Source of the DNA: Scylla paramamosain
Lineage: Eukaryota; Arthropoda; Malacostraca; Decapoda; Portunidae
Assembly: GCF_035594125.1 (NCBI RefSeq)
Contig: NC_087190.1
Location: 5,455,501 to 5,519,500 of the forward strand
Direction: 5' to 3'
DNA: 64,000 nt
Under the pieces are notes generated by a model. The model was not told the origin of the DNA. It saw only the letters and a list, made by a program, of their open reading frames with translations, and searched no databases. Positions within the stretch are counted from its first letter, which is position 1; every line of letters starts with the position of its first letter. Shown here piece by piece: positions 1 through 22,842 of this stretch. The position numbers and the translations under genes are program-made.

Positions 1-240
1 ATTTTAAAAGGAGATTAGTCAAATTTATGAAAGAAGATAGGATGAAGTAAACGTTTAGAGACTGCCACGTGTAGGCATGATGGCTTCTTCCAGCTTCCCT
101 TATGTTCTTAAGTTCTTTCAACAAGGAGTTTAAAAAGAGATCAGATAAATTTACAGATGAGGATAGGATGAAAGTAGGCATATATAATTATGGAGCGCCA
201 CGTGTAGGCCAGATGGCTTCCTGCACCTTCCCTTGTGTTG
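1..240 (+). mobile_element. two head-to-tail 3' tails of a CR1-like LINE
   Basis: Two copies (about 1-120 and 121-240) share the order: A-rich TTTAAAAAGAGA, a GATAGGATGAA segment, then CGCCACGTGTAGGC, GATGGCTTC and CTTCCC, with the first copy ending in ATGTTCTT-type repeats. The same block ends the LINE at about 6249 and recurs at 2254-2297. The AGA(T/C)TAGTCAAATTTATG part matches the end of the RT reading frame in the 6.1-kb copy. Confidence 0.7.
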
Positions 241-250
241 GTGTGCCCAG

Positions 251-9047
<8,797 letters not shown>

Positions 9048-9060
9048 CACCCACAAAGCC

Positions 9061-9110
9061 CCTAACCTAACCTAACGCCTAACCTGACCCAACCAAGGCT
9101 AACTAACCTA
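9061..9110. repeat. short CCTAACC-type run in the 3'UTR
   Basis: Telomere-like CCTAACCTAACC followed by diverged units. Confidence 0.55.
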
Positions 9111-9232
9111 GTCTAGCTTACTCCCCTTACTGTCCCTAGAACCATACCCGTTGCATCTTTGCATGCTCAAGAACCTCTAATTTAGCTCTTGTATTCCTGA
9201 GAACCGGTACGACCTCTAGAACTTGAGAAACG

Positions 9233-9238
9233 AATAAA
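9233..9238 (+). promoter_or_regulatory. polyadenylation signal AATAAA of the propeller gene
   Basis: AATAAATAAATG lies about 185 bases after the stop codon, before a T-run and a (TAC)n array. It is the first canonical signal after the stop. The cleavage site is not identifiable. Confidence 0.6.
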
Positions 9239-9283
9239 TAAATGCATGTTTTTTTTTTCTATTCTTTTCAATCGTAAACAAAA

Positions 9284-9316
9284 ACCTACTACTACTACCA
9301 CTACTACTACTACTAG

Positions 9317-9392
<76 letters not shown>
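9284..9392. repeat. (TAC)n trinucleotide array
   Basis: About 35 ACT/TAC units with one TAG interruption. Confidence 0.95.
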
Positions 9393-9393
<1 letters not shown>

Positions 9394-9440
9394 ACTCCCT
9401 AACTAATAACTACATAATAAGCGCTAAGTGTAATTATTAT

Positions 9441-9441
9441 G

Positions 9442-9524
<83 letters not shown>

Positions 9525-9537
9525 ACAGACACACACG
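9441..9537. repeat. (AC)n microsatellite
   Basis: About 45 AC units with two A-rich interruptions at its 3' end. Confidence 0.95.
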
Positions 9538-9625
9538 AAAATGTTTATCTGTGTAATGCAAGCACTGATTCTAATGATATAGCTTTATGATTATACCAAT
9601 CGAGAGAGAGTCTCGAAGAGAAAAG

Positions 9626-9728
<103 letters not shown>

Positions 9729-10255
9729 CGAGGCGGCTAAAAAAATATTAATAAGAAAGTCATATTTATGTAAGTTTACTTAATAATCTAAAGAAAATGT
9801 ATCAGTTGTTTTTAAATTTGCTGCCATTCTCAGCCTCGTTGAATCTTTCACCTTGCATTCTTTGACTTCTCCCACGAAAAGAAGTGAAATAAACTCATAC
9901 TACACTAAAAAAAAAAAAAAAAAATATTGGGAATCTTTTACCCTATAATGGAGCTTGCATAAAAGTTGTCATTTCGGAACATCAGGTGAGAGGGAAATGA
10001 AAAGGAAATAGTAAAGGTGCTTTGGGGAAATGGAAAGTTGGAAAGTTGTTGGAATGGAACACATGTGAACCATGGAGCTATAATAGCTTGGAGGAAGGAT
10101 ACAAGGGGAGAGGCCCTCCCGCATACTGCTTTTCAGTGAAGAGTGAAGCCAGTGGGCGGAGCCTATCTGGTGGATGGAATTATGCATGTTGTTGTGTGCA
10201 GCGAAATAATGCAATATAAAATGAAGAAAGTTGTAAGAACAAATGGTAAATAAAA

Positions 10256-10362
<107 letters not shown>

Positions 10363-10948
10363 GAAAAGAGACAGATTGGGGATGAGACTTAGCGAATCCT
10401 GGACGTGTAGCCTGAAGCTCCTAAGATAATATCCGCGCAGTCACTTATATTCCCCAAGCAAATTTCCTTACTTTCCCTTATCCATTCAATCTGAGTCTCA
10501 CCCAGTATTTACTAGAAGAGTTGCTCTTGACAATAAAATAATAAGTATTCATCTAACCCCCCTAGTTTAATTATTAGAATTTTCAGAAGTCAAGTGTTTT
10601 ATTTTTATAAAGACAGCGTGAGAAGCAGAGTGTGGGCGGGTGTACGCACGTGTGTGTGTCGTCCCCCCTCTTTTTCTTGTACCTCCCCCTCCCTGTAGCA
10701 GAGTGGGGCAGAGCGTAACGCACTTCCCCACAGTCAGTTGCTACCCAGTGCTGAGATGGAGCAGACGTACTAAGACGAGTACTAATATTTGATGGAGACC
10801 AGGAGTAAGAATTAGTTGGGTCAATTGCCTTAAGGGGATAAGTGAGTCATTACTGGCTGTACTTATATAGAATAGGAGTCTCCATAGTAGCCTGCCAGAG
10901 AGGCTAGTTGCATATAGCACACTCCATACCCAGGAAAGTGACATCCTT

Positions 10949-11006
<58 letters not shown>

Positions 11007-11304
11007 GCCGAGGTGGTGCACAGTGAGCGGTGAATGATCCTCCTGTGTGTTTGTGGGCACTGGTTTGTAGTAGTTTCTCGTGTCTCTTGTTAGTGAGTTT
11101 GTTTTCTCTCAAATGCTACTGTTGGCAGATACAGTTCACTGCAGAGGACTTAATTAATTAGCTGTGTAGTGAACTTTTCTCCCTCCTCAGGTCCTGACAA
11201 GGCCTGCTGTCCAGGAGGTCGTAAACGACACTACTCGGCTTGAGGCTATAACATGCTGTTGGAGAGTGAGTGAATTTGTTACAGAGGGCGAATGTCCAGT
11301 GAGG

Positions 11305-11608
11305 TGTTATACCTTGACCATATACATGTTACTGTATGTTACAACTGTTTTTCCTAGACATGGTTGTCGATCCTTTCACAGCTGTGAGTATTAAGTGTTG
11401 TTAGAGCATTTCCCTTGTCTGTAGGTCGGTAAAACAGACTGGAGACCTCAATTAGTGTGACCTGGTGTTATGACCTGTTGTGAAAAGGGTGTAGGAGTCC
11501 GGTATTTGAGCCCTGCAGGCCTGCACTGAGTCCACATAGGAGGTGGCTCAAGGAAGCTAGTCCAGGTACGGCAGCTTTGTGAAGGGGCAGGGAACCGTGG
11601 TCATAACA
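11305..11608 (+). mobile_element. probable 5' LTR end of gypsy-like element 1
   Basis: A TGTTATACC at 11305 and a CATAACA ending at 11608 form TG...CA-type inverted ends. Six bases later comes TGGCGACCTAGCC, a primer-binding-site-like sequence; element 2 has the diverged equivalent after its LTR end. The LTR start is tentative because no second LTR is present for comparison. Confidence 0.4.
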
Positions 11609-11711
11609 GAAATTGGCGACCTAGCCAGAATTGCTTGAAGATTCGTCGCCATGTGGGAGAGACAGTTTGTTGTTCGTTTCGTTTTGTGTGTGCCCACATT
11701 CAGTGTAAGCT

Positions 11712-13160
11712 ATGGAGGGCCGGGCTGGTAGCTGGGGTGACTCACGAACTCAGTTTCCTGCCTCTGCTAGAAGCTGCAGCGTAGATTTAGCCCAGTTCAG
11801 TGTGAGGACACCTAGTCCCACACATAGCATCCATGGACGTGTTAGCTCTATTTGCAGCATTGGTGGCTTCTTCCAGACTGAAGGCATGTCTGAGGAGATG
11901 AGATTTAAATTGGAGATGAGGAGAATGGAATTAGAAGCTGAGGAAAGGAGACTGAAGACTGAAGAGGCTAGAGAGGCCAGGAGGCTTGAAGCCAAGAAGA
12001 AGGAAATGAGATTGCTTAAGCAGAGGTGGAGAAGGAAGCGAAGATGTATGAGAGGGAAGAGGCTGAAAAGAATAGGATATTTGAGTTGGAAAAGACTCAA
12101 ATAGAAGTTAATTCACCTCATGGCTGGAGGGGAGGAGGAGTTAAGGAGGATACAGTAGAAAACCAGATTGTGAGGAGTTTGAAGTTGATTCCTGAGTTCA
12201 ATGAAAAAATAGTGATGGAATGGTTTAGGAGATTTGAGAATACTTCAGAATTTGATTAGCCACAGTAGAGGTGGATTGGCATGGTGGTTAAATGCTGAAG
12301 GGTAAGGCCTTGGAAGTTTATGATAAGATGTCAGTAGAGGATTTGGAGGATTATGAGAAGTTTAAGGCTGACATCCTGAAAGCATATGAGCTATGGCCGG
12401 AGGTGTGTAGGCTACAGTTCCACAGGGGGAAGAAAAGGCCCAGTGACTCGTATCTTGAATGTGCTCACTATCTGAAGAAGACATTTGAAAAGTGGATTGC
12501 TAGCAAGCAGGCCATCCCCTACTGTGAGTTAATGGAACTCATGGTAATGGAGCAGTTTGTTAACGTGGCCAAGAAGGAGTTAGTACCGCTACTCCGCGAC
12601 AAAAGGAGGAAGGAAATCAACACCAGACACTGGCACATTCTCTGCTAGTGCCATCTGTGCCTCCGCAGTCACTAGCGGGTATGACAGCCTAATCTCTGCC
12701 ATGGCGAAGTTCTCTGTGGAGCCAATTCCCCGGCACTACACAGGATGATCAGAGGCAACTCGCCTCCCAGTCACACTCGAAGCCCTGAAGGAGGCTGCTA
12801 CATGGGCAGATGACCACATGTTGGTGCATCAGCCTGTGCTGTGTTGGATTGGTGGTACGTCTGGTGGGACTAGTGATATGGTGTCTGGTGGTGTGGGGTG
12901 CACTAGTTTGTCTGGGAGTTCACGTTATAGTGGTTCCAGTAATAAGTTGGGGTGAGTTAGCTGTGTTGGTAATAAGTCTCCACCCAGCCCACGACTGAGA
13001 CAGACTTTTAATATGCAACACAGCACTCCCTCTTATAGCATGAAGCCCACATGTTATTATTGTAGAAATATGGGACACTTCAAATTTAATTGTCCCAAAT
13101 TAATAACCGCCATAGCTTCCAAGATGGCTCAGAAGCCGGTGGCCTTGATTGTGTCCCAGG
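11712..13160 (+). pseudogene. gag of gypsy-like (Gmr1-related) element 1, broken
   Basis: From ATG 11712 the frame encodes a Ser/Thr-rich start, a Glu/Arg-rich coiled coil (LEMRRMELEAEERR near 11910), then after a shift a capsid-like segment (MEWFRRFENTSEFD near 12220; LKGKALEVYDKMS at 12295; FEKWIASKQA near 12485). A CCHC zinc knuckle follows at 13052-13093 (C-x2-C-x4-H-x4-C, seen as CYYCRNMGHFKFNC). At least two frameshifts and stops separate the pieces, so it cannot make a whole Gag. It is highly similar to the gag of element 2 at 23680. Confidence 0.8.
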
Positions 13161-13218
13161 GTCGGGATCAGGAGTGTGATGAGATCTGGGGTTCTATGTT
13201 GTTACCTCACTGTCCCCT

Positions 13219-13640
13219 GTGAGGTCTGAATTAGACTGGTGCCACCCTTTCTTGTGTCAGGGCATTGTCGAAATTGATGGGGTTATGTATTCTGTTACAA
13301 TTTTGAGAGACACAGTGGCACAGCAGTCGCTGTGCAGGGGTGTGACTGGGAGGCGAGTTGCCTCCAATCAGCCTGTGTGGAGCTGGGGAATTGGCTTCAC
13401 GGAGAGCTTCACCAAGGCGGAGCTTAGGCTGTCATACCTACTAGTGACCGTGGAGGCATGGGTGGCACTAGCAGAGAATGTGCCAGTGTCTGGTGTTGAT
13501 TTCTTTCGCGGAATGACCTTGCAGGTGGAAGAGTCTGGGTGCAGCTCCCATCCACGGGCGCTGATCCAAATGTGGAGCCTGCAGAGATTGCTGACTCAGT
13601 TGTTACTCACCCTAAGGCGAGGTGAGCACCCTGACGTTAG
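13219..13640 (+). pseudogene. aspartic protease remnant of gypsy-like element 1
   Basis: GIVEIDGVMYSVTILRDT followed by VAQQSLC is the position of the retroviral-type protease active site, where D-T/S-G is expected. Here the Gly is Val, so it is inactive. The element is cut at about 13640, where an antisense LINE begins; no integrase or RT follows. Confidence 0.65.
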
Positions 13641-15560
13641 TGTAATAATTCTGAAAGAAAATGGAGGCTAAGATGTTGCAAAATAATGTAGGAAATATTG
13701 TCTGGACCAGGACTGGAGTCTTTACAGGATTTCAGGACAAAGAGGAGTTCATCCAACACAAACTCTGTGTTGTAGTCTGAGTTTATGCCTCCTGTGGCAA
13801 AGTTTGGGACTGAGTTCCGCTGCCTCCTTATGGGGAAGGAGGGCAGGTTCATAATATATGGTACTGCTTGCATTGTGAAAATGCTGAGTTACTGTGTTAG
13901 CAATGGTTGCTTGGTCATCTATTGTATCATTGTTTATTTTGGAGATGGTGATTGGAACATAGGGCCGTTTGTTGTCTAAAATATGTAGTTTTCCAGACTT
14001 GTGACAGGGGGGGTGGTGCGGTTAACTGTAGATGTAAACTATCTGAAAGGGTCCTTAGCACTATGAATGATTTTCCTTGCCTGAGCCCTTGCCTTTTTGT
14101 GGGCTATGAAATTTGCTTGACTGGGCTGCTGGTTGAAATGCCTGTATCGTCTATTGCGCTCACGAAGTGCTTGTCAGCAATCCGTTGTCCACTTTGAAAC
14201 TCCATGCTTTGTGTAAACTGTATAAGTCTCTGGAATACATGCCTCGGCGCTGTGTAATACGGATTGCGTTGCGTTGCTGACCATAGTGTCAACGTCCTTG
14301 ACAGATATATCCACGTCAGCAACCGCATGGAAGGCTGCCCAATCTGCTCTCCTGAAGTTAAACTTGGAACGGTAGGGGGCGAGCGGGAGGTTGCGTGCAT
14401 AAGAGATGCAGATGGGCAGATGGTCACTTCCGTGGGAGTTATCGATAATTTCCGAGGAGAAGTCAGGGAGTATATTTGGCAAGAGCAAAGACAGATCGAT
14501 TGCAGTCCAATTATCTACACGAGTCGCACTTCCATCGTTCAGAGGACAGGTTTGTCTGTAATAATATGTTAACTATCTGCTCCCCACATACACTTGACCT
14601 CTCACTTGCCTATTGCTGATGATGTCACCCAGAACTAGTCTGTTGCCAGGAAGCTGGCTAAGTAAAGACATAATATTATCATCAACAATGGGGGCATTGG
14701 GAGGCAAGTAGAGGGAACAGATAGATGGATACATGTCATTGTATCTCATTCTACATGTGACAGCTTCCACAGATATATTTTAGCACTGTAGGATCAGGCT
14801 GATCCTGCAGTCTTGTCTCCTGTAGACAAATAACAGACAACCTTTGTATAATCACTAAAAGTGACAAATGTGGATCTTTATTCCGAATACTTCTACAGTT
14901 CCACTGTAACATCTTGAACATTATGGTTTAAGAGTTGCGATGGTGGCTGTGTTTTATTAGTCCTTTTGTGCTTTAAGGCGCTGCCAGGGGACCTCTCCCG
15001 GCCCTTACCAGTGGTGACATCCATCAGTTGTTAACTCTCCGGACCTGGTCGAGAGAGAGAACAAGCGTGAGAACCCTTCCTTGTGGGTGTGGAAGCAGTG
15101 ACGACATGAGAAGACCGTTGGCGTTCAAGTTTTGTGAAATTTGATTTATTAGAGTTATCGTTCTTTTCATTCTTGCTGGGAGTAGTAGAAATAGCAGACA
15201 TATGGAGAAGAGGAAGTGATAGTAGAGGTTTTGGTAGTACTAGATGTAGATTTAAAAGTTGGAGAAGCAGAGGTTGGTTGTGGATGCAGCAGGGAGCAGG
15301 TCAGTCTGGATGGCTACAGTGCACATCTTGGGCTGAACCCTTACTTTTGAGGCGTATGAGACGTTTGAAGCAGCCACCGCCTGCTTCTGCTTCACTCGCA
15401 TCCTTGCCTCATAATAAGAGTAGCCTTAACTGTGTAGACCCCTTTCTCTACTTTCCATGCGGGGCAGTCGCGTGAAAAAGTGGAGTAAGCACCCTCACAG
15501 TTATGGCACTTCTCTACCACTGTTCCACCATATGACCCTCTCCAGCACATCTACCGCATT
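13640..15560 (-). mobile_element. jockey/I-like LINE, decayed (ORF1 zinc knuckles, endonuclease, start of RT)
   Basis: Read on the minus strand: CHNCEGAYSTFHA near 15510-15470, typical of the ORF1 CCHC region of jockey-like LINEs; QWNCRSIRNKDPHLS near 14910 and VICLQETRLQDQ near 14840, the endonuclease N-terminus; ICSLYLPPN near 14715 and LVLGDI near 14635; GSDHLPICISYARN near 14430; then DSSPGPDNISY near 13700, the RT start. Many stops and shifts are present. It truncates gypsy-like element 1 at its left edge. Confidence 0.75.
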
Positions 15561-16640
15561 AAGCGTGAGAAAAACGACAAGCATTGCCATGGTGATTGTA
15601 AAGCTGGGACTTGAAACAACGGAGAAGATTCGGAATGTAGGGACAAACGCGAACCGATTCGTCCCTGACATGAGTTCATGGACACCGGAATCAAAGCCTC
15701 GATCTCGATGTTATGGATGAACCAAAGCTTCAAGAGTGACTTGACTTGACTTACATTAAGGGTCTAAACAAGCAAGTCTCCACTGGCAAATTTCTTGACA
15801 TTTATGACATTACCAGTATTGCAATCAATAACCTTTTTTTTTTTATTATGAAAGAATTTACAGTAAAGAGGCGGGTGTTAGTCTTCGAGTGTAGAGTCAC
15901 ATATGTAATTTTATTTGGGTTGATAGCCAGTCTAGCAGTCAGGGGTCGTCAGTCAGTGTTCTCCCTCCCCTTGATGGGGGAGGAGAGGAGGATCCATCAG
16001 GCATGGAGGCGGAGTACATCCCCCTCCTACAGGAGGAGAGCAGGACACGAGTGAAAGCTTAGGGAGGAGTTTTCCTACTCTCAGATTGCCCTACTAAACC
16101 AGAAGCGCCGGAAGGTATCAATTCACCCCCAAAAGCATGCTCACTGAGGCGGATCCTCCATAGGTGGAGAAGAAAAACAATCTGACAACGTGGCAAGAGA
16201 CACCGTTGCTGTTAAGGAGAGGACATTGACAGTGAAAAACTCAGAATCAGGAAAAGTAGACACCTAACTTTGCTTATTTGAACCTGAGCCGTAAGGACTG
16301 ACAGGGTGATAGAATAGCAGTGCGCACGGCATGGTATCTGGACTCAATCTGATTATTACTCAAAAGCTTTTGCATTATATTTGCTGGGAGAAAACAGTTG
16401 ACATTAGTTAGCATGTTGTATGCAAGTAAAACTTGCAACAAAAATTATAACTGCAAATGCCCAATTAAATGCACTAGTTAGCGAGTAATACGAAAATACA
16501 CATAACCTTAAAATAAAAAAAAATAAAATAACGATATCAGCAAAAGAAAAATATACAAGTTTTCTCTTTAAACCCTATGCTCTCCCCCTGAACTCCTATA
16601 AACAGGGATAACTCACATAGATGCCCAGTGTAACAATAAT
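15560..16640. other. no gene seen
   Basis: Possible remains of the LINE 5' region up to about 15750, then unassigned A/T-rich sequence with no supported frame or motif. Confidence 0.5.
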
Positions 16641-16644
16641 AACA

Positions 16645-16808
<164 letters not shown>

Positions 16809-17154
16809 ACAGCATTGGGATGATGTTGATGGCACTGTACCAACGAGTAGTGAAGTTGGAGGTTGGCAATGCTGGTATTGAGAAGGAGTGAGGTGGTAAT
16901 GGAGGCAAGAGTGTTGTAAATAGGTGGATGGAAGGCAGCTGGTTGGCTGGACAGTTGGCCAATCAGCTGCAATCAGAGTCTTAGAGGGAGCTGCCGCCGC
17001 CGAGGAGAGAGAGACAGGCCTCTAATTTTTTAGGTAATTACTTCAGATCAACGTAATCTCACCACTTTTAAGGTAATTCTAAAGTAATTATTTCTTTAAG
17101 ATAATTCTGATGTAATTTAAGTATATTTAAGGAAATTCTGACGTAACTGGACTA

Positions 17155-18206
17155 CAGTAAAACCTCCCTAAACCGAACCCGAATAACCAGGATAATTCGG
17201 ATGACCCGAATGCCCTTATAGCAACTTTGAGTGACAAGGAAAAGTACACTAGTAGTCCAATGCATAATGTCATGTTAGCTCTTATGTGACCAGTGTTTTG
17301 TGTACAATTAAGTAAGCTCTTAAGTGACCAGTTAGTGCGTTGTGTACAGTGTGTAATAACAAAATATAGTGTAAATATTGTTATGTATATATAGGTGGCT
17401 GGGAGGCCAATATTATTGTAAGTAATGTATGTGTATTATCAAGCATTTATTTTGTAAATGAGGTATGTAGTGTTATTGTGAGTGTGTATTAGTATGTATG
17501 GAGAGTATGGCAGTGTGGGACAACAGCCAAAACTGGTGGGAGATTGTCGTGGAATGCAGGTCCGGGTACCGTGAGGGCTCACAGAGTGACGCTAGTATTA
17601 GTCCGATCAGAGTAGCAGACAGACAATTGTAGAGAGAGTTGCCGTGAGCCCAGAATCGAACACAGACTTGCGCCTTCCCCACACTACCTGCTTCTGTTAT
17701 TGTGCCTGCCCTTGAGTGTATGGTGTTTATACATCTTGTTGAAAGACTGTGTGCCCAAACTGTGAGATATACCAAATATTAATCTGTTGTGTGTTCTGCA
17801 CTAAATAAAATCTTGTGACTGTTTTGCTTTTGTTTGCCCCGTTTCCAAGATGAGCTCCATACAACTCGCAAGGCCCCTGGACATGACGCATGTAACTGGG
17901 TAAATAGCACGTGAACAGTGTTAATAGTCATAAATCCTGACAATGAGTGACTGGCAGCAATAAGTTAGAGTCAGAAACTGAGATATCCAGTCAGGTCTAA
18001 TCCTACTGGTGTATTGTGACAATATATATCTTGAGGCTCATAATGTGCTTACAATGTGCTAACAAATATGATGTAAATAACAATAAACGTACATGTTTAT
18101 GTACATAGAAACCGGCCAAAAACGTGTATTGTCGGATAATCTGAACTTTCGGATAAACTGTCGGCCACTTCGCCCCATATTGTTCGGTTTTATGAAGGTT
18201 TTACTG
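17155..18206. mobile_element. pogo/Tigger-type non-autonomous DNA transposon
   Basis: It begins CAGTAAAACCTCCCTAAACC and ends with the inverse of CAGTAAAACCTTCATAAAACC, each flanked by TA (17153-17154 and 18207-18208). CAGTAAAACC with TA duplication is the pogo/Tigger signature of the Tc1/mariner superfamily. Both subterminal zones contain CCGAA/CGGATAA motifs. There is no transposase frame in the 1052 bases. The centre (about 17379-17900) may be an inserted LTR-like piece. Confidence 0.75.
17379..17900 (+). mobile_element. possible solo LTR-like insert inside the pogo-type element
   Basis: It starts TGTTATGTATATATAGG, is GT-rich, and holds AATAAA at 17804-17809 followed by TTGTGACTG, an R-U5-like layout. 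No clear 3' end or target duplication was found, so this is tentative. Confidence 0.25.
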
Positions 18207-19031
18207 TACTTAACAGCACTGAACTAGAAAAAAAAAGATAAAAAGAAGAAATAAAAGAAAATAACGAAGTGTAGCATTTATTTTCCATGACTTGCAATTT
18301 GCTTTGAACGCTTGGGTATGAGGAAGACATGCTTATTTCTGATATGGGTACTCTGCATGAGGTGTATATTGGTGCTTTCATTGTCCTTGGGTGTGCTTTA
18401 TTTTCTATGATTTGAAATTTGCTTGTTTAATACTAAGTCATCAATATTGATTGATTTCTGTGGGTATACCAGGATGTCCTACATTTTGCCCCCCAAAATA
18501 TATTTTTCAATCCTGTCACCAAGAGGGTATTCTGTGGAATGAAAATATTTTGTGGCTCATCAACATAAATGGGCACGATAATTGAAAAAAAAAGATCACA
18601 ATAATCAATAAATCGATAACTATAACCGTATCGGTGATAACTGGTAATTCACTATGTAACAAAATTTCACTTTAGAATTGTCGTTGGTCCCAAATCATAA
18701 TTTTCCATTAATTTCCATCTAAACAAAATAGAAAAAAAAAGTTATTTTGATCCTAAAACTTTGCTTTTGTGGTTAGAACAATGAATTTACATTTTTCCCT
18801 TATTTCATTATAGTATGTATTACTATTGGTTTTCATGTCAGGTAAAGAGCTTTGCAAAATCTTTATTGCTTATCTAATTGCTTTTGAAATGTTGCAAATA
18901 AGTTAAAACAATGAAAGAAAGAATATAAAGTGTTCTAAAGATTTTTAATTTTAATAAGATCATTCTTGTACTGACCAGATCTACAAAGAAATTTCTCATA
19001 TTTATAAGAATTTCATAAATCTTTTCAGATC

Positions 19032-19285
19032 TTCCAGAATGTTCTACCAGACACTTTTAGAAGTTTCTAAAACATTTTAGAACATTCTATTCAATGTAAA
19101 CATTTCCAGAATATTGTAGAACCTTCTAGAATACAGTAAAAGTATGAAGAAGTATCAAGAATTTTCTAGAATCTACAAGAATTTTCTAGAATGATTCAGA
19201 ATATTCTAAAGTAGGTTCAAGAATATTTTAGAAAGATTGAGAACATTCTGGAACACATTCTAGAAAGACTAAGAATATTCTAGAG
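19032..19285 (+). promoter_or_regulatory. array of phased heat-shock elements (nGAAn units)
   Basis: TTCnnGAAnnTTC occurs perfectly at 19032-19044. Six alternating five-base units lie at 19104-19131 (one TTG mismatch). Further runs are 19159-19191, 19199-19206, 19216-19253 and 19258-19285, with GAA/TTC falling on a five- or ten-base phase. Such inverted nGAAn repeats bind trimeric heat-shock factor (HSF). At least twenty units within about 255 bases are far more than chance would give. Confidence 0.75.
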
Positions 19286-19298
19286 TACTGCTTGACAA

Positions 19299-19334
19299 TA
19301 TAAAAGTAGGGGCTTGCAGACCACCAATCAGTTC
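19299..19334 (+). promoter_or_regulatory. TATA box and arthropod-type initiator after the HSE array
   Basis: TATAAAAG at 19299-19306 is followed by TCAGTTC at 19328-19334, whose A lies 31 bases after the first TATA base. That is the standard spacing for an arthropod TCAGTY initiator. The HSE array ends 14 bases upstream. Downstream frames are short (an ATG near 19365 gives 16 codons), so any transcript would be non-coding. Confidence 0.65.
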
Positions 19335-20409
19335 TGCTTTGGCTGCCTGAGAAGACACATCACAAGAGGTGGAATGACATCAAGAGGCTGCAATCATTCT
19401 CTAGATGCATTCTGCTACATATAAGGTCAATTCATGAAGACAAGAGCAAAGAAGTTCTCTGACACAATCTGGAATAATGGTGAAATTGAGTTATTTTGGG
19501 GCAAAAAATCATTCTGAAAGCCAAAAAAGCAAAGTTTGACAGTAATAATGTCCATTTTCTATTGTTTTGCAATGAAAAGAATTGGAAAACAACACTTGCT
19601 TGTCAAAGACAAAAATCGTGTTTCATAGTGAATCAATAACTGGCGATAAATTTATCACCTAATAACCGATAACTGATAAATTGATAAATCCAAAATCCCA
19701 ATACTAGCGATAATGATATTGATATTTAAAAAAGTCGATAAATCCAAATTTTTATTTATATCTTTATCTTAGAAAACTTCAAGTTCAATGTTTATCCTGT
19801 CACTTCACTAATGAAAGTACTCTTTTTAAGCAAAATAGCTACATTTGATTTTGAAAATTTAAAACTTCAACATCCTCATGTTCCAAAAACTAGATTATCG
19901 ATTATCGCTGGTTCGCAATCAAAAGTATCGGCGATACCGATGAATCGATAACGCGGGAAAATAATTATCGGATAACCGATAACCCAATATCGTTATCGCA
20001 ATAAATTATCGCCATAACGCTCACCTATGCTTATCAGGGTATCTGGTTAAGTTTACAGTGCTGTGCAGTAACACCACTTCGGAATATGAGATATCAATAT
20101 GGCTTTTGCGAAATCAACCACTTACTGTTTATGATAAGTTGAATGCAACATACTAATCATGTGCATATTGGGTTTGCTGCTTAGCTATGGAATCATAAAT
20201 TAGTTACTTGTGGTACTGTGTGTTTGTCAGGAGCTGCTGGTTGATGTAGGCCTACAGCTGTGCTGATAGGAAGCCCTCGTCCTCATAAACAAAGCAATTT
20301 AACTTGTATGTTTTTCATATCCTACTTTTTAAACAGGATAATGAAATAGTACCATTATTAAATTTGTTACTGGTGCTTGCAATTAGATTCCTTAGCTAAT
20401 TATCACATT

Positions 20410-20550
20410 TTTTTTAATACACGTCTACACGTCACGTACTACGGAAGTACATACCCGTCCTCCCCCGCCCACCCCCCCAAAAAAAAAATATCACAAATTT
20501 TTTAATACACGTACTATAGAAGTATATATCCACCCCCGTCCCAGAAAAAA
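20410..20550. repeat. two diverged copies of an about 85-bp unit
   Basis: TTTTTTTAATACACG, then TACTACGGAAGTACATA-CC-C and a C-rich/A-rich end, occurs twice in a row before the (AT)n array. Confidence 0.55.
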
Positions 20551-20563
20551 AAGAAAAAAAAAG

Positions 20564-22725
<2,162 letters not shown>

Positions 22726-22842
22726 AGTAATTCTAGAGTAACGTAGAATGAAATCTGATGTAAAATCTTAGAATCTAAGGTAACTTTCCTCATAATCTAA
22801 AGTGATTCCAAAAATCTATTCTGAGAGGCCTGGAGAGAAAGC

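Larger units (their letters stand above)
18600..20030. mobile_element. fold-back element with long imperfect inverted repeats and CGATAA-rich ends
   Basis: The left arm (about 18600-18790) and the inverse of the right arm (about 19480-19660) share ATTCACTATG-AACA, ACAA(A)ATAGAAAA, then AACTTTGCTTTT-TGG and AATGA-TTT in the same order, i.e. more than 150 bases of imperfect inverted repeat. The ends are full of CGATAA/TTATCG words: at 18612 on the left, and many copies at 19640-19745 and 19890-20015 on the right. Short subterminal repeats of this sort are usual in hAT-type and similar non-autonomous DNA transposons. No transposase is present, and the superfamily and exact ends are unresolved. 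The loop carries a heat-shock-type promoter. Confidence 0.6.

Noticed and set aside
9907..9924. End of a second expressed gene (AATAAAC plus A18)
   Set aside because: No upstream exon could be supported. It more likely is a retroposed 3' end.
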